NCBI RefSeq assembly: GCF_021287135.1
Contig: NZ_JAJTBB010000017.1
Coordinates: 1-64,000, forward strand
Reading direction: 5' to 3'
Length of the DNA: 64,000 nucleotides
DNA from: Acidovorax sp.
GTDB taxonomy: Bacteria > Pseudomonadota > Gammaproteobacteria > Burkholderiales > Burkholderiaceae_C
This document shows positions 42,815-52,408 of this stretch, in pieces. The notes under the pieces are model-generated. The model was not told the origin of the DNA, searched no databases, and saw only the letters and a list, made by a program, of their open reading frames with translations. Made by a program: the position numbers and the translations under genes. Every line of letters starts with the position of its first letter. The first letter of the stretch is position 1.

Positions 42815-44278
42815 TCAACCGGCGTCCGGCGTGCCGCCTAGCACCTTCCACAGCGTCACACGGTTGACCTGCTCGGCCAGGCGCAGGCCGATCAGGGCCT
42901 GCTGCGCCGCATACAGGCTGCGCTGCGCATCCAGCACCGTGAGGTAGTTGTCCACCCCGGCCTTGAAACGCGCCTCCGACAGATCGAACGCCTTTTGGGT
43001 GGAGGCCACCAGCCGCGTCTGCGCGGCGATGCGCTCGTCCCATTGCGCACGGTCGGCCAGCACATCGGCGGTCTCGCGGAAGGCGGTCTGCACGGCCTTT
43101 TCGTACTGGGCCACCGCGATGCGCTGGTTGGCCTCGGCCACCTGCACGTTGGCGCGGTTGCGACCGGCGTCGAAGATGGGCAGGCGAACCAGCGGCACAA
43201 AGCTCCAGGTGCCGCTGCCCGCGCCAAACAGGCCGTCCAGCTCGCGGCTGCCGGTGCCCACGTTGGCCGTGAGGCTGATGGTGGGGAACAGGGCTGCCCG
43301 CGCCGCGCCGATGTTCGCCTCGGCGGCGCGCAGGGCGTTCTCGGCGGCCTGTACATCGGGCCGGTTGAGCAGCACGCTGGAGGCCAGCGGCACCGGCACG
43401 GGCTGCAACGCCGCCGGGGCCTGCGCGTCTGCACGCAGCGTGCTGGCGGTGGGCCCGAGGGCCGCAGGCACCGGGCCGCCCACCAGCAGTTGCAGGGCGT
43501 TGCGGTCGCGCTCCACCTGGGCCAGGTAGGTCGCCACATCGCCGCGTGCGGCGTCTACCGTGGTTTGCGCCTGGGCCAGCACCAGCCCCGAGGTCGATCC
43601 GATGGCGTGGATGCGTTCGGTCAGGGCATAGGCCTTCTCGCGGCTGGCCAGGGTGTCGCGCGCCAGTTGCAGCCGGGCCTCATCGGCGGCCAGGGTGAGC
43701 CAGGCGTTGGCCACATCAGCCACCAGGCCGGTCTGGATGTTGCGCCGGTTTTGCTGGCTTTGCAGGAATTGCTGCAGTGCCGCCTCGTTGAGGTTGCGCA
43801 CGCGGCCCCAGAAGTCGATCTCGTAGCTGGCAAACCCCAGCTGGGCCGTGTATTGCGTGGCCACCTGTGCGGGCGCCGTGGCACTGCTCATGCCGGCGGC
43901 CGTGCGTGCGCGGTTGGCCTGCGCCTGCGCGGTGACGCTGGGCAACAGGTCGGCGCGGGTGATGCCGTACTGGGCGCGGGCCCGCTCGATGGCCTCGACA
44001 GCCACGCGCAGGTCGCGGTTGTTGGACAGCGCCAGTGCGATGACATCGCGCAGCGGCGGGGCCTGCACCCAGCCCAGCGCGGCGGCCGCCTGCAGGCCGG
44101 CCTCGGTGGCCTCGGCGGACTGCTCGCCCCGGGGGCCGACGGTATCCGGCACGGGGAGGGCGGGCGCCTGGTGGACGGGGGCCAGGTTGCAGCCCGCGAG
44201 CAGCGCGGCAGCGGCCCAGGCTGCGGCAAGGGCAGCGGGCCGGTGCGGGCGGCCCTGCGACAAGGGTGGGCGCGTCAT
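42815..44278 (-). CDS. RND efflux outer-membrane factor (NodT/OprM family lipoprotein)
   Basis: 487 residues. The signal peptide ends in the lipobox LLAGC. Two outer-membrane-efflux repeats follow: one around ALSNNRDLRVAVEAIERARAQYGITRADLLPSV and the other around LLNRPDVQAAENALRAAEANIGAARAALFPTISL. The first eight residues overlap the pump gene's end (four bases). It forms the outer-membrane tunnel of a tripartite pump. Confidence 0.95.
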   Translation of the reverse strand: MTRPPLSQGRPHRPAALAAAWAAAALLAGCNLAPVHQAPALPVPDTVGPRGEQSAEATEAGLQAAAALGWVQAPPLRDVIALALSNNRDLRVAVEAIERARAQYGITRADLLPSVTAQAQANRARTAAGMSSATAPAQVATQYTAQLGFASYEIDFWGRVRNLNEAALQQFLQSQQNRRNIQTGLVADVANAWLTLAADEARLQLARDTLASREKAYALTERIHAIGSTSGLVLAQAQTTVDAARGDVATYLAQVERDRNALQLLVGGPVPAALGPTASTLRADAQAPAALQPVPVPLASSVLLNRPDVQAAENALRAAEANIGAARAALFPTISLTANVGTGSRELDGLFGAGSGTWSFVPLVRLPIFDAGRNRANVQVAEANQRIAVAQYEKAVQTAFRETADVLADRAQWDERIAAQTRLVASTQKAFDLSEARFKAGVDNYLTVLDAQRSLYAAQQALIGLRLAEQVNRVTLWKVLGGTPDAG

Positions 44279-47200
44279 GCTGCGCTCTCCTGAGTGGGGT
44301 GCGGTGGGGTCGTGGCAGAGGGTGGCGGCGCGTCGTCTCCGCTGCGCGACCGGCTCTTGAACCAGCGGCGGATGAGCAGGAAGAACACCGGCACCAGGAA
44401 GATGCCCAGCACCGTGGACGCCAGCATGCCCCCCAGCACAGCGGTGCCGATGGCCACCCGGCCGCCCGCGCCCGCCCCGGTGCCGATGGCCAGTGGGATC
44501 ACCCCGAAGCCAAAGGCCAGCGAGGTCATGAGGATGGGCCGCAGGCGCAGGCGCACAGCGGCCACGATGGCATCGAACAGGTTCTTGCCCTGCTCCTGCA
44601 GCTGCACCGCGAACTCGACGATCAGGATCGCGTTCTTCGACGCCAGCCCCACCGTGGTCAGCAGCCCCACCTGGAAGTACACATCGTTGGTCAGGCCGCG
44701 CGTGTAGGTGGAGGCGAGCGCGCCCACCACGCCCAGCGGCACGGCCAGGATCACCGACAGCGGCACGGTCCAGCTCTCGTACAGGGCGGCCAGGCACAGG
44801 AACACGAACAGGATCGAGATCGCGTACAGCATGGGGGCCTGCGCGCCCGACTGGCGTTCCTGCAGCGAGGCACCCGTCCATTCGTAGCCGATGCCCGGGG
44901 GCAGGGTGCGCAGGATGTCTTCCGCGATCTTCATGGCCGCGCCCGAGCTCACGCCCGGCGCGGCACGGCCTTCCAGCTCGTAGGCCGGGTTGCCGTTGTA
45001 GCGCATCAGCTGCGGCGAGCCGTAGGCCCAGTAGCTGGACGAGAACGCGCCGAACGGCACCATCTCGCCCTTGCTGTTGCGCACGCTCCAGCGGGCCACG
45101 TCCTGCGGCAGCATGCGCGCCGGGGCGTCGCCCTGGATGTACACGCGCTTGACCCGTTCGTTGTTCAGAAAGTCGTTCACGTACGTGCCGCCGATGGCGC
45201 TGGAGAGCACGCTGTTGATGTCGTTGTACGAGAGCCCGAGCGCGGCGGCCTTGCGGTCGTCGATGTCCAGGCGCAGCTCGCTGGCGTCTTCCAGGTTGGT
45301 CATGCGCAGGTTGGTCAGCTCGGGCCGCTTGCGCGCTTCGCTCAGGAAGGTGTTGGTGGCGGCCAGCAACGCCTGGTGGCCCAGGCCGTTCATGTCCTTG
45401 ATCACAAAGTTGAAGCCCGAGCTGGAGCCTAGGCCCCGCACGGCCGGCGGCATGACGACCAGCACCCGCGCGTCCCGGATGGAGGCCAGGTCGCGCGTGG
45501 CCTTGTAGGCGATCTGCGCGGCCGCCTGGTTGGGCAGCGGGCGGTCTTCCCAGGGTTTCAGGCGCACAAAGCCGCGGGCCGAGGCCTGGTCGCCGTTGAT
45601 GCCCGAGACCTGGTAGAAGCTCAGCACATCGGGCTGCTGCGCGAAGTACTCGCGCACCTGGTCCAGCACGCTCTGCAGCCGCGCATCGGCGGCGCCCGAG
45701 GGCAGGTTCACGTTCACATACAGGAAGCCCTGGTCTTCGTCGGGCAGGAACGAGGTGGGCAGGCGCGCCATGAGCAGCCACACCACGCCGCACACGGCCA
45801 GAAAGATCAGCGCCATGCGCTTGGTGCGGCGCAGGGTGTAGGCCACCGTGCCCTGGTAGCGCGAGGCCGTGGCATCGAAGTGGTGGTTGAACCAGCGGAA
45901 GAACCGGTCGTTCAGGCCCAGCAGGCCGCGGCGGATGGGCCGGTCGTGCCCGGCCGCTGCGGCTGCGGGCTTGAGCAGCGTGGCGCACAGCGCGGGGGTG
46001 AGCGTCAGCGCCACGAACACCGACAGCGCCATGGCCGCCACGATGGTGATGGAGAACTGCCGGTAGATCACGCCGGTGGAGCCGCCGAAGAACGCCATGG
46101 GCACGAACACCGCCGATAGCGTGACCCCGATGCCCACCAGGGCGGGCGTGATCTCGCGCATGGACTGGCGGGTGGCGTCCTTGGCGGACTGGCCGGTCTC
46201 GTGCATCACCCGCTCGACGTTCTCGACCACCACGATCGCATCGTCCACCAGCAGGCCGATGGCCAGCACCATGGCGAACATCGTCAGCGTGTTGATGGAA
46301 TACCCCGCCAGCGACAGCACGCCGAAGGTGCCCAGCAGCACCACCGGCACGGCAATGGCAGGGATCAGGGTGGCGCGGAAGTTCTGCAGGAACACGAACA
46401 TCACGATCACCACCAGGATCATGGCCTCGCCCAGCGCGCTGACCACTTCCTTGATGGAGGCGCGCACGAAAGGCGTGGAGTCCGAGCTCACGAAGTAGTC
46501 GATCTGGTTGGGAAAGTAGGGCTTGAGCTCGGCCAGCTTGGCGGCGATGGCGTCGGCCACCTGCATGGCGTTGGCACCGTCGGCCAGCACGATGCCCATG
46601 CCCGCGCCAGGCATGCCGTTGAGTTTGGCCTTCACGGTCAGGTTCTCGGCGCCCAGCTCCACCCGGGCCACGTCCTTGATGGTGACGACCGAACCGTCGA
46701 GCGCCGACTTGAGCACGATGCGCTCGAACTGCTCCACGGTCTTGAGCTTGGTGCGGGCCGTGATGGTGGCGTTGAGCTGCTGGTCGGCCACGGCCGGCAG
46801 GGCGCCCAGCTGGCCGGCGGACACCTGGGCGTTCTGGGCGTTGAGCGCATTGACCAGGTCCGACGGCATCAGCGCGTACTTCTCCATCTTGGCCGGGTCC
46901 ATCCAGATGCGCATGGCGTAGTTGGTGCCGAACACCGTCACGTCACCGACGCCGTCGATGCGGCCGATCACGTCCACCAGGCTGCTGGTCAGGAAGTCGC
47001 CGATGTCCACGGCGCTCATCGACGGGTCCTTGGAGAAGAAGCTGTAGGTGACCAAAAAGTCCTGCCCGCCCTTGTTCACGAACACGCCCCGGCTCTTGAC
47101 GGCGTCCGGCAGGCGGTTGGTGGCGGCCTGCAGCTTGTTCTGCACCTGCACCTGCGCGACGTCGATGTTGGTGCCGGGCGCGAAGGTCAGCGTGGTGCGC

Positions 47201-47463
47201 GAGCGGCCCGAGGCGTCCGAGGTCGAGCTCATGTAGAGCATGTTGTCGATGCCCTTGAGCTGCTGCTCGATGATCTGCGTCACCGAGTTCTCGACCGTCT
47301 CGGCCGAGGCGCCGGTGTACTGCGAGCCGATGGTCACGCGCGGCGGAGCGATGTTGGGGTATTGCTCCAGCGGCAGCGTGACGATGGACAGCGCGCCGCC
47401 CAGCATGATGATGATGGCGATGACCCAGGCAAAGATGGGCCGGTTGATGAAGAACTGAGCCAT
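44275..47463 (-). CDS. RND multidrug efflux pump, HAE1 (AcrB/MexB) type
   Basis: 1062 residues, full length with 12 membrane helices and two large periplasmic loops. The N-terminus MAQFFINRPIFAWVIAI is typical. Proton-relay Asp-Asp in LAIGLLVDDAIVVVEN and Lys in GLASKNAILIVEFAVQ are intact. It exports hydrophobic or amphiphilic compounds in exchange for protons. The substrate range cannot be predicted. It is the middle gene of the adaptor-pump-outer-membrane operon. Confidence 0.97.
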   Translation of the reverse strand: MAQFFINRPIFAWVIAIIIMLGGALSIVTLPLEQYPNIAPPRVTIGSQYTGASAETVENSVTQIIEQQLKGIDNMLYMSSTSDASGRSRTTLTFAPGTNIDVAQVQVQNKLQAATNRLPDAVKSRGVFVNKGGQDFLVTYSFFSKDPSMSAVDIGDFLTSSLVDVIGRIDGVGDVTVFGTNYAMRIWMDPAKMEKYALMPSDLVNALNAQNAQVSAGQLGALPAVADQQLNATITARTKLKTVEQFERIVLKSALDGSVVTIKDVARVELGAENLTVKAKLNGMPGAGMGIVLADGANAMQVADAIAAKLAELKPYFPNQIDYFVSSDSTPFVRASIKEVVSALGEAMILVVIVMFVFLQNFRATLIPAIAVPVVLLGTFGVLSLAGYSINTLTMFAMVLAIGLLVDDAIVVVENVERVMHETGQSAKDATRQSMREITPALVGIGVTLSAVFVPMAFFGGSTGVIYRQFSITIVAAMALSVFVALTLTPALCATLLKPAAAAAGHDRPIRRGLLGLNDRFFRWFNHHFDATASRYQGTVAYTLRRTKRMALIFLAVCGVVWLLMARLPTSFLPDEDQGFLYVNVNLPSGAADARLQSVLDQVREYFAQQPDVLSFYQVSGINGDQASARGFVRLKPWEDRPLPNQAAAQIAYKATRDLASIRDARVLVVMPPAVRGLGSSSGFNFVIKDMNGLGHQALLAATNTFLSEARKRPELTNLRMTNLEDASELRLDIDDRKAAALGLSYNDINSVLSSAIGGTYVNDFLNNERVKRVYIQGDAPARMLPQDVARWSVRNSKGEMVPFGAFSSSYWAYGSPQLMRYNGNPAYELEGRAAPGVSSGAAMKIAEDILRTLPPGIGYEWTGASLQERQSGAQAPMLYAISILFVFLCLAALYESWTVPLSVILAVPLGVVGALASTYTRGLTNDVYFQVGLLTTVGLASKNAILIVEFAVQLQEQGKNLFDAIVAAVRLRLRPILMTSLAFGFGVIPLAIGTGAGAGGRVAIGTAVLGGMLASTVLGIFLVPVFFLLIRRWFKSRSRSGDDAPPPSATTPPHPTQESAA

Positions 47464-47481
47464 GTGCCGCGTCCTTCGTGG

Positions 47482-48822
47482 TCAGCGCGAGGCGGCTGCG
47501 GCGGGCGCGGGGGCCGCAGCAGATGCGGATGCGCTGGCGGGCGGCGCGCCGGCCCCCGGCGAAGGCTTGCCGCCGCCCTTGGCGGGTGCGCGCGGGTCCA
47601 CCTCCACCGGCTTGACCTTGTCGCCGGGCTTCACGCGCTGGAAGCCTTCGACAACCACGCGTTCGCCCGCGGCCAGTCCACTTTGCAGCAGCCATTGGTT
47701 GCCCACCGCGCGGTCGATGCCGACGGGGCGCTTTTCCACCACGTCGCCTTCCTTGACCACCAGCACGCTGGGCTTGCCGGTGAGATCGCGGGCCACGGCC
47801 TGCTGGGGCACCAGCAGAGCCTCGGGCGCGAGCCCCGTGGGCAGCAGCGCCTGCACGTACATGCCGGGCATCAGCGTGCCCTTGGGGTTGGGCACCACGG
47901 CCCGCAGCGTGACGGTGCCGGTGGTGGCGTTGACGATCATGCCGGCAAACTGCAGCTGGCCGCGCTGCGGGTATTCGCTGCCGTCGTCCAGCCGGATGCG
48001 CACGGGGATCTTGTCGCCCTCGACCTTCTGGAAGCGGCCGGCGTCCCAGTCGCGCTGCAACTGCATCAGCTCGGTGGTGGACTGGGTGAAGTCCACGTAC
48101 ATCGGGTCGAGCTGGACGATGGAGGTCAGCGCGTCGGCCTGGTTGGCCGTGACCAGCGCCCCCGGCGTGACGTTGGACAGGCTGATTCGGCCGCTGATCG
48201 GGGCCTCGATGCGGCTGTACTTGAGGTTGATGCGCGCCGTGGCCAGGTTGGCCTGGGCCACGGCCACGTCCGAGCGCGACTGAGCGGCGGCGGCCTGGCT
48301 TTCTTCAAACGCCTGCTGGCTGATGGCGTCGATCTTCACCAGCTCGGCATTGCGCCTGGCCGTGGCCTCCTGGGTGCGCGCGGTGGCCTCGGCCTTGGCC
48401 AGGGCCGCCTGGGCGCTGGCCTCCGTGGCCCGCAGCGACGCGTCGTCGATTTGGTACAGCGGCTGGCCCTGGCGCACCAGCATCCCTTCGGTGAACAGGC
48501 GCTTTTGCAGGATGCCCGACACCTGGGGCCGCACTTCGGCCGTGAGCGAGGCGCGGGTGCGGCCGGGCAGGGTGGCTTCGAGCTGCTGGCTTTGCGGCTG
48601 GAGCGTGACCACGCCCACCTCGGGCGCGGGCTTGGCCGGTGGGGCCGCTTCGCCCGCCTTGCCGCAGCCCGCCAGGGCCCCGGCGATCAGCAGCAGCCCC
48701 AGCATCGCTCCCCGGTACGGCAAGGCCCCCAGGGCCGGGCGGGCAGCGCGGCGCAAAGCAGGGCAGGCAGGGGTGGGCGCAGGCAGGCTCGGGCCCAGCG
48801 GGGACAGCGCGGCATCGTTCAT
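47482..48822 (-). CDS. RND periplasmic adaptor (MexA/AcrA family lipoprotein)
   Basis: 446 residues from MNDAAL. A lipobox-like LIAGALAGC ends the leader; the 25 residues before the hydrophobic core make the leader long, so the true start could lie further downstream. The lipoyl half-motifs and hairpin are visible (PEVGVVTLQPQSQQLEATLPGR; a coiled-coil region about 150-210; KYSRIEAPISGRISLSNVTPG). The C-terminal tail of about 50 residues is Pro/Ala/Ser-rich. It links pump and tunnel. No regulator gene is adjacent. Confidence 0.94.
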   Translation of the reverse strand: MNDAALSPLGPSLPAPTPACPALRRAARPALGALPYRGAMLGLLLIAGALAGCGKAGEAAPPAKPAPEVGVVTLQPQSQQLEATLPGRTRASLTAEVRPQVSGILQKRLFTEGMLVRQGQPLYQIDDASLRATEASAQAALAKAEATARTQEATARRNAELVKIDAISQQAFEESQAAAAQSRSDVAVAQANLATARINLKYSRIEAPISGRISLSNVTPGALVTANQADALTSIVQLDPMYVDFTQSTTELMQLQRDWDAGRFQKVEGDKIPVRIRLDDGSEYPQRGQLQFAGMIVNATTGTVTLRAVVPNPKGTLMPGMYVQALLPTGLAPEALLVPQQAVARDLTGKPSVLVVKEGDVVEKRPVGIDRAVGNQWLLQSGLAAGERVVVEGFQRVKPGDKVKPVEVDPRAPAKGGGKPSPGAGAPPASASASAAAPAPAAAASR

Positions 48823-48998
48823 GGGTGTGGGAGCGTGGGGTTTCGGAGGGGGACGGCCCATTGTGGGGGCCGCACATTTCCTGTTTGTAAAGCAGCCCCC
48901 GATATTGGCATGCCGCGGCGGGGTTGCGCAGCGCACGGCAAAATAGGGGGAGAACCGCTACCCCATCCTTCCCTGTCAGCCGCTGGAGACCAACCCGC

Positions 48999-49538
48999 AT
49001 GTGTGGAGCCGAACTGAAAAACCTGCCCGAGGGCGTGCAGCGCGTGGCCGCGGCCCTGGAATCCCTGGGCCACCCCCACCGCCCGCAGATGCTGGACGAC
49101 GCTGCGCGCACCGCGCAGCAGGCGGCCGATGCGCTGGGCATTGCCGTGGGGCAGATCGCCAAGAGCATCATCTTCCGCCGCAAGAGCGATGACGCGGCCG
49201 TGCTGGTGGTGACCTCGGGCGACCGGCGGGTGGACGAGAAAAAGGTGGAAGCGCATGTGGGCGGCAAGATCGGCCGTGCCGACGCGGAGTTCGTGAAGAG
49301 CCGCACGGGCTTTTCCATTGGCGGCGTCTCGCCCGTGGCCCATGCCACGCCGCCCGTCACGCTGATCGACCAGGACCTGCTGCGCTTTGACGTGGTGTGG
49401 GCGGCGGCCGGGCATCCGCACGGCGTGTTTGCGCTGCACCCGAGCGACCTGCAGCGCCTGACTGGCGCGCCCGTGGTGGACGTGGTGCAGGTGCCCGTGC
49501 CCGACGCCGCGGCAGCCACCGGGGCGGCAGCCGCATGA
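48999..49538 (+). CDS. YbaK/EbsC-family aminoacyl-tRNA deacylase-like protein
   Basis: 179 residues. The YbaK domain spans most of the chain (AADALGIAVGQIAKSIIFRR; VTSGDRRVDEKKVEAHVGG; TGFSIGGVSPVAH). Such domains hydrolyse mischarged tRNA such as Cys- or Ala-tRNA(Pro). The C-terminal 10-15 residues are Ala-rich. It overlaps the DUF1289 gene by four bases. Confidence 0.93.
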   Translation: MCGAELKNLPEGVQRVAAALESLGHPHRPQMLDDAARTAQQAADALGIAVGQIAKSIIFRRKSDDAAVLVVTSGDRRVDEKKVEAHVGGKIGRADAEFVKSRTGFSIGGVSPVAHATPPVTLIDQDLLRFDVVWAAAGHPHGVFALHPSDLQRLTGAPVVDVVQVPVPDAAAATGAAAA

Positions 49539-49831
49539 GTGATGCTACTGAATCGATAGCTGCTCGCGCCCGCCTGATGGACGATGCGGGCTATTTTGAT
49601 CCGAATTCTGACGAGGTCGTGCCGTCGCCGTGCATTTCGGTGTGCCGCATGACGGAAGACCGCAGCCGCTGCGAAGGCTGCTTTCGCACCATCGACGAGA
49701 TCCGCGCCTGGTCCGGCGCCGACAGCGCCCGGCGGCGGGGCATCTGGGTGCTGCTGCTGCAGCGTGCCGGCGCGGCCGTGCCGCCGTCGCTGGCCGGCGC
49801 TGACTGCGGCGCGAAGGAGCCGCACGCATGA
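49535..49831 (+). CDS. DUF1289 cysteine-cluster protein
   Basis: 98 residues. The domain is the cysteine cluster SPCISVCRMTEDRSRCEGCFRTIDEIRAW, with four Cys that may bind a metal or Fe-S. Function is unknown. It overlaps both neighbours by four bases, so all three are co-translated. The first 13 codons carry a half-copy of a dispersed repeat, so its N-terminal tail (ATESIAARAR) may be repeat-derived. Confidence 0.9.
   Translation: MSDATESIAARARLMDDAGYFDPNSDEVVPSPCISVCRMTEDRSRCEGCFRTIDEIRAWSGADSARRRGIWVLLLQRAGAAVPPSLAGADCGAKEPHA
49544..49570. repeat. Half-copy of dispersed repeat type 1 (copy E) in a coding region
   Basis: GCTACTG, then GATAGCTGCT and CGCGC match the left half of the type 1 repeat. 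The right arm is absent. It lies in the 5' end of the DUF1289 gene and is translated. Confidence 0.55.
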
Positions 49832-50484
49832 AGCACATCACCTTCTACCTGGACTTTGTCTCGCCCTACGCCTGGCTGGCTTTCGAGCGCCTGCCCGAAG
49901 CCCTGGCGGGTTTGAGCTACCACGTGGAATACCGGCCGGTGCTGCTGGGCGCGCTGCTGCAGCAGCACGCCAACCCCGGCCCGGCGGGCATTGCCCCCAA
50001 GCGCGACTGGACCTACCGCCACGTGAGCTGGCTGGGCCATGCGCAGGGCACGCCGCTGCAGATGCCCGCCCGCCACCCGTTCAACCCGCTGCCGCTGCTG
50101 CGCCAGGCCCTGGCCTGCAGTGACGATGGCCGCATCAACCGCTATGTGGCGGGCACGGTGCTGCGCCATGTGTGGGTGGGCGGGCACGACGCGCTGGACC
50201 CCGCGCGGCTCGCCGCGCTGTCGGCCGCGCTGGCCGAGCAGATCCGCCCCGGGCAGGACGTGAACAGCGCCGAGCCCAAGGCCCTGCTGCGCGCCAACAC
50301 CGAGGCGGCGCAGGCGGCCGGGGTGTTTGGCGTGCCGGCCTTCGGGGTGGATGGCAAGATCTTCTGGGGCCTGGACGCCCTGCCCATGCTGCGCGCGTAC
50401 CTCGACGGCGACGCCTGGTTCGATGGGCCCGACTGGGACGTGGCGCCGCGCACCCCGTCGGGGCTGCCGCCCGCCACGCGCTGA
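49828..50484 (+). CDS. 2-hydroxychromene-2-carboxylate isomerase family (DsbA-like)
   Basis: 218 residues. It has the DsbA/GST-kappa-type fold: HITFYLDFVSPYAWLAFERLP at the start with Ser in place of the redox Cys pair, and AAGVFGVPAFGVDGKIFWGLD near the end. Known members isomerise aromatic-ring-derived carboxylates with glutathione. Here there is no aromatic catabolic operon, so the substrate is open. Confidence 0.92.
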   Translation: MKHITFYLDFVSPYAWLAFERLPEALAGLSYHVEYRPVLLGALLQQHANPGPAGIAPKRDWTYRHVSWLGHAQGTPLQMPARHPFNPLPLLRQALACSDDGRINRYVAGTVLRHVWVGGHDALDPARLAALSAALAEQIRPGQDVNSAEPKALLRANTEAAQAAGVFGVPAFGVDGKIFWGLDALPMLRAYLDGDAWFDGPDWDVAPRTPSGLPPATR

Positions 50485-50581
50485 GCCGGGCCGGCGCCTT
50501 GGTGGGCAGGCGCTGCAAGCGTCCCGCAAGGGGCCGGTGGTGCAATGGCTTCAACGCTGCCCGGCAGCGAGCGAGGTCTGC

Positions 50582-52408
50582 ATGCCCAACGCCTTTTCCT
50601 TTGCCCATTCGCCGTTCGACTGCCTGGAGGCCGAAGAGCAGCGCATGGTGCGCGACCACGTCGACATCGGCTACTACGCGCCCGGGCAGGTGCTGCTGGA
50701 GCGCGGCGCCGCCCCCACGCACCTGTTTGTCATCGTCAAGGGCCATGTGGCGCAGGAGGACCAGGGCGACACGGTGGTCACCTACGGCCCCGAGGACAGC
50801 TTTGACGGCCGCAGCCTCGTGGCCGGCCGCGCCAGCAGCCGCTTTGTGGCCACCGAGGAAGTCATCACCTACGAGCTGGCCCGCGCCACGGTGCTGGAGC
50901 TGATCGCGCGCAACGCCACGTTCGGCGCGCTGCTGTTTTCTGACCTGGGCCACAAGCTCAGCGTGCTGGCGCAGCGCCAGCACCCGCGCGACCTGCCCTC
51001 GCTCAGCCTGTCGCGCGTGGGCGACGCCTTCCTGCGGCCGGTGCATGAGGTGCCCGCCACGCTGGACGTGCTCAGTGCCGTGCGCCGCATGCACGCCGAG
51101 CGCACGGCCAGCGTGCTGGTGCGCGACGACGCCGCCACGCCGCCGCGCCGCGGCATCTTCAGCCGCACGCTGCTGGAGCGCGCCATCCTGTCGGGCCGGC
51201 CCCTGGACCAGATGCCCGTGGGCGAGTGGGCGCGCTTCCCGGTGGTGGAGGTGCGCGCGGGCGACGCGGTGGGCGACGCCATGGCGCTGATGCTGCGCCA
51301 CCGCATCCACCGCCTGGTGGTGGTGGACGGCGAGCGCACGCTGGGCATGCTGGAGTCGCTGGATTTGCTGAGCTATGTGTCCAATCCCTCGCACCTGGTG
51401 GCGCTGCAGATCGACAACGCCAGCTCGCTGGACGCGCTGGCCGACGCCGCGGCGCAGATCGACCGCGTGGTGTCGGTGCTGTTTCGCAGCGGCACGCGCG
51501 TGGGGCTGGTGGCGCACCTGGTGCAGCAGCTCAACGCGCGCCTGTTCCTGCGGGCCTGGCAGCTGATTGCGCCGCCGGAGCTGGTGGCGAACAGCTGCCT
51601 GTTCGTGATGGGCAGCGAGGGGCGGGGCGAGCAGCTGCTCAAGACCGACCAGGACAACGGCCTCATCCTGCGCGACGGCTACACGCCGCCGCCCGACCTG
51701 GCGGACCTCTGCGACCGCTTCTCGCAGGCGCTGGGCCGCTTCGGCTACCCGCCGTGCCCCGGCGGCATCATGCTCAGCCAGCCCCTGTGGCGGCGCAGCA
51801 GCAGCGAATGGGCGCGCCAGCTGCAGGACTGGGTGTGGCGGCCCGAGGGCGAGGCGCTGATGCACCTGGCGATCTTCCTGGACGCGCACGCCGTGGCGGG
51901 CGACGCCGCGCTGCTGGACGCGGCGCGGGCCAGCCTGCTCGCGCTGGCCACGGACCATGAAGGGCTGCAGAGCCGCTTTGCCGCTGCCATCGACGCCTTC
52001 GGCCACGCCGGCCCCAGCTGGTGGAGCCGCTTGCTCACCCCCGGTGCCGCACCCGAGCCCTGGCACATCAAGAAGGAAGGGCTGTTCCCGCTGGTGCATG
52101 GCGTGCGCAGCCTGGCGCTGGCGCACCGGGTGACCGCCACCGCCACCACCGACCGCATCGAGGCGCTGGTGGCCCTGGGCGCCTTGAGCCCTGGCGAGGG
52201 TGAAGACCTGGCTGAGGCCCTGCAGGTGCTGATGGCCCTGCGGCTGAAGGCCGGCCTGGCCGAGCGCGAACAGCAGCGCCCCATCTCCGGCACGGTGGCG
52301 CCCGACCAGCTGGGCAGCCTGGACCGCGACCTGCTCAAGGACGCGCTGGGCGTAGTCAAGCGCTTTCAGCAGATGCTGCGCACGCGCTTTCACCTGGGGG
52401 TGCTCTGA
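50582..52408 (+). CDS. cNMP-binding/CBS-pair/DUF294 nucleotidyltransferase-like protein
   Basis: 608 residues. Domains in order: cyclic-nucleotide-binding-type (about 10-125), two CBS repeats (about 150-270; RRMHAERTASVLVRDDA and MLRHRIHRLVVVDGERTLGML), DUF294 nucleotidyltransferase (GSEGRGEQLLKTDQDNGLI, with Asp ligands) and a C-terminal helical domain. It is probably a signalling enzyme whose activity is set by adenine nucleotides; its product is not known. The stop shares one base with the start of the exonuclease gene. Confidence 0.93.
   Translation: MPNAFSFAHSPFDCLEAEEQRMVRDHVDIGYYAPGQVLLERGAAPTHLFVIVKGHVAQEDQGDTVVTYGPEDSFDGRSLVAGRASSRFVATEEVITYELARATVLELIARNATFGALLFSDLGHKLSVLAQRQHPRDLPSLSLSRVGDAFLRPVHEVPATLDVLSAVRRMHAERTASVLVRDDAATPPRRGIFSRTLLERAILSGRPLDQMPVGEWARFPVVEVRAGDAVGDAMALMLRHRIHRLVVVDGERTLGMLESLDLLSYVSNPSHLVALQIDNASSLDALADAAAQIDRVVSVLFRSGTRVGLVAHLVQQLNARLFLRAWQLIAPPELVANSCLFVMGSEGRGEQLLKTDQDNGLILRDGYTPPPDLADLCDRFSQALGRFGYPPCPGGIMLSQPLWRRSSSEWARQLQDWVWRPEGEALMHLAIFLDAHAVAGDAALLDAARASLLALATDHEGLQSRFAAAIDAFGHAGPSWWSRLLTPGAAPEPWHIKKEGLFPLVHGVRSLALAHRVTATATTDRIEALVALGALSPGEGEDLAEALQVLMALRLKAGLAEREQQRPISGTVAPDQLGSLDRDLLKDALGVVKRFQQMLRTRFHLGVL

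Noticed and set aside
46201-49017. 938-codon plus-strand open frame opposite the RND genes
   Set aside because: Antisense to the pump and adaptor genes; sequence is His/Gly/Val-rich with no recognisable domain.
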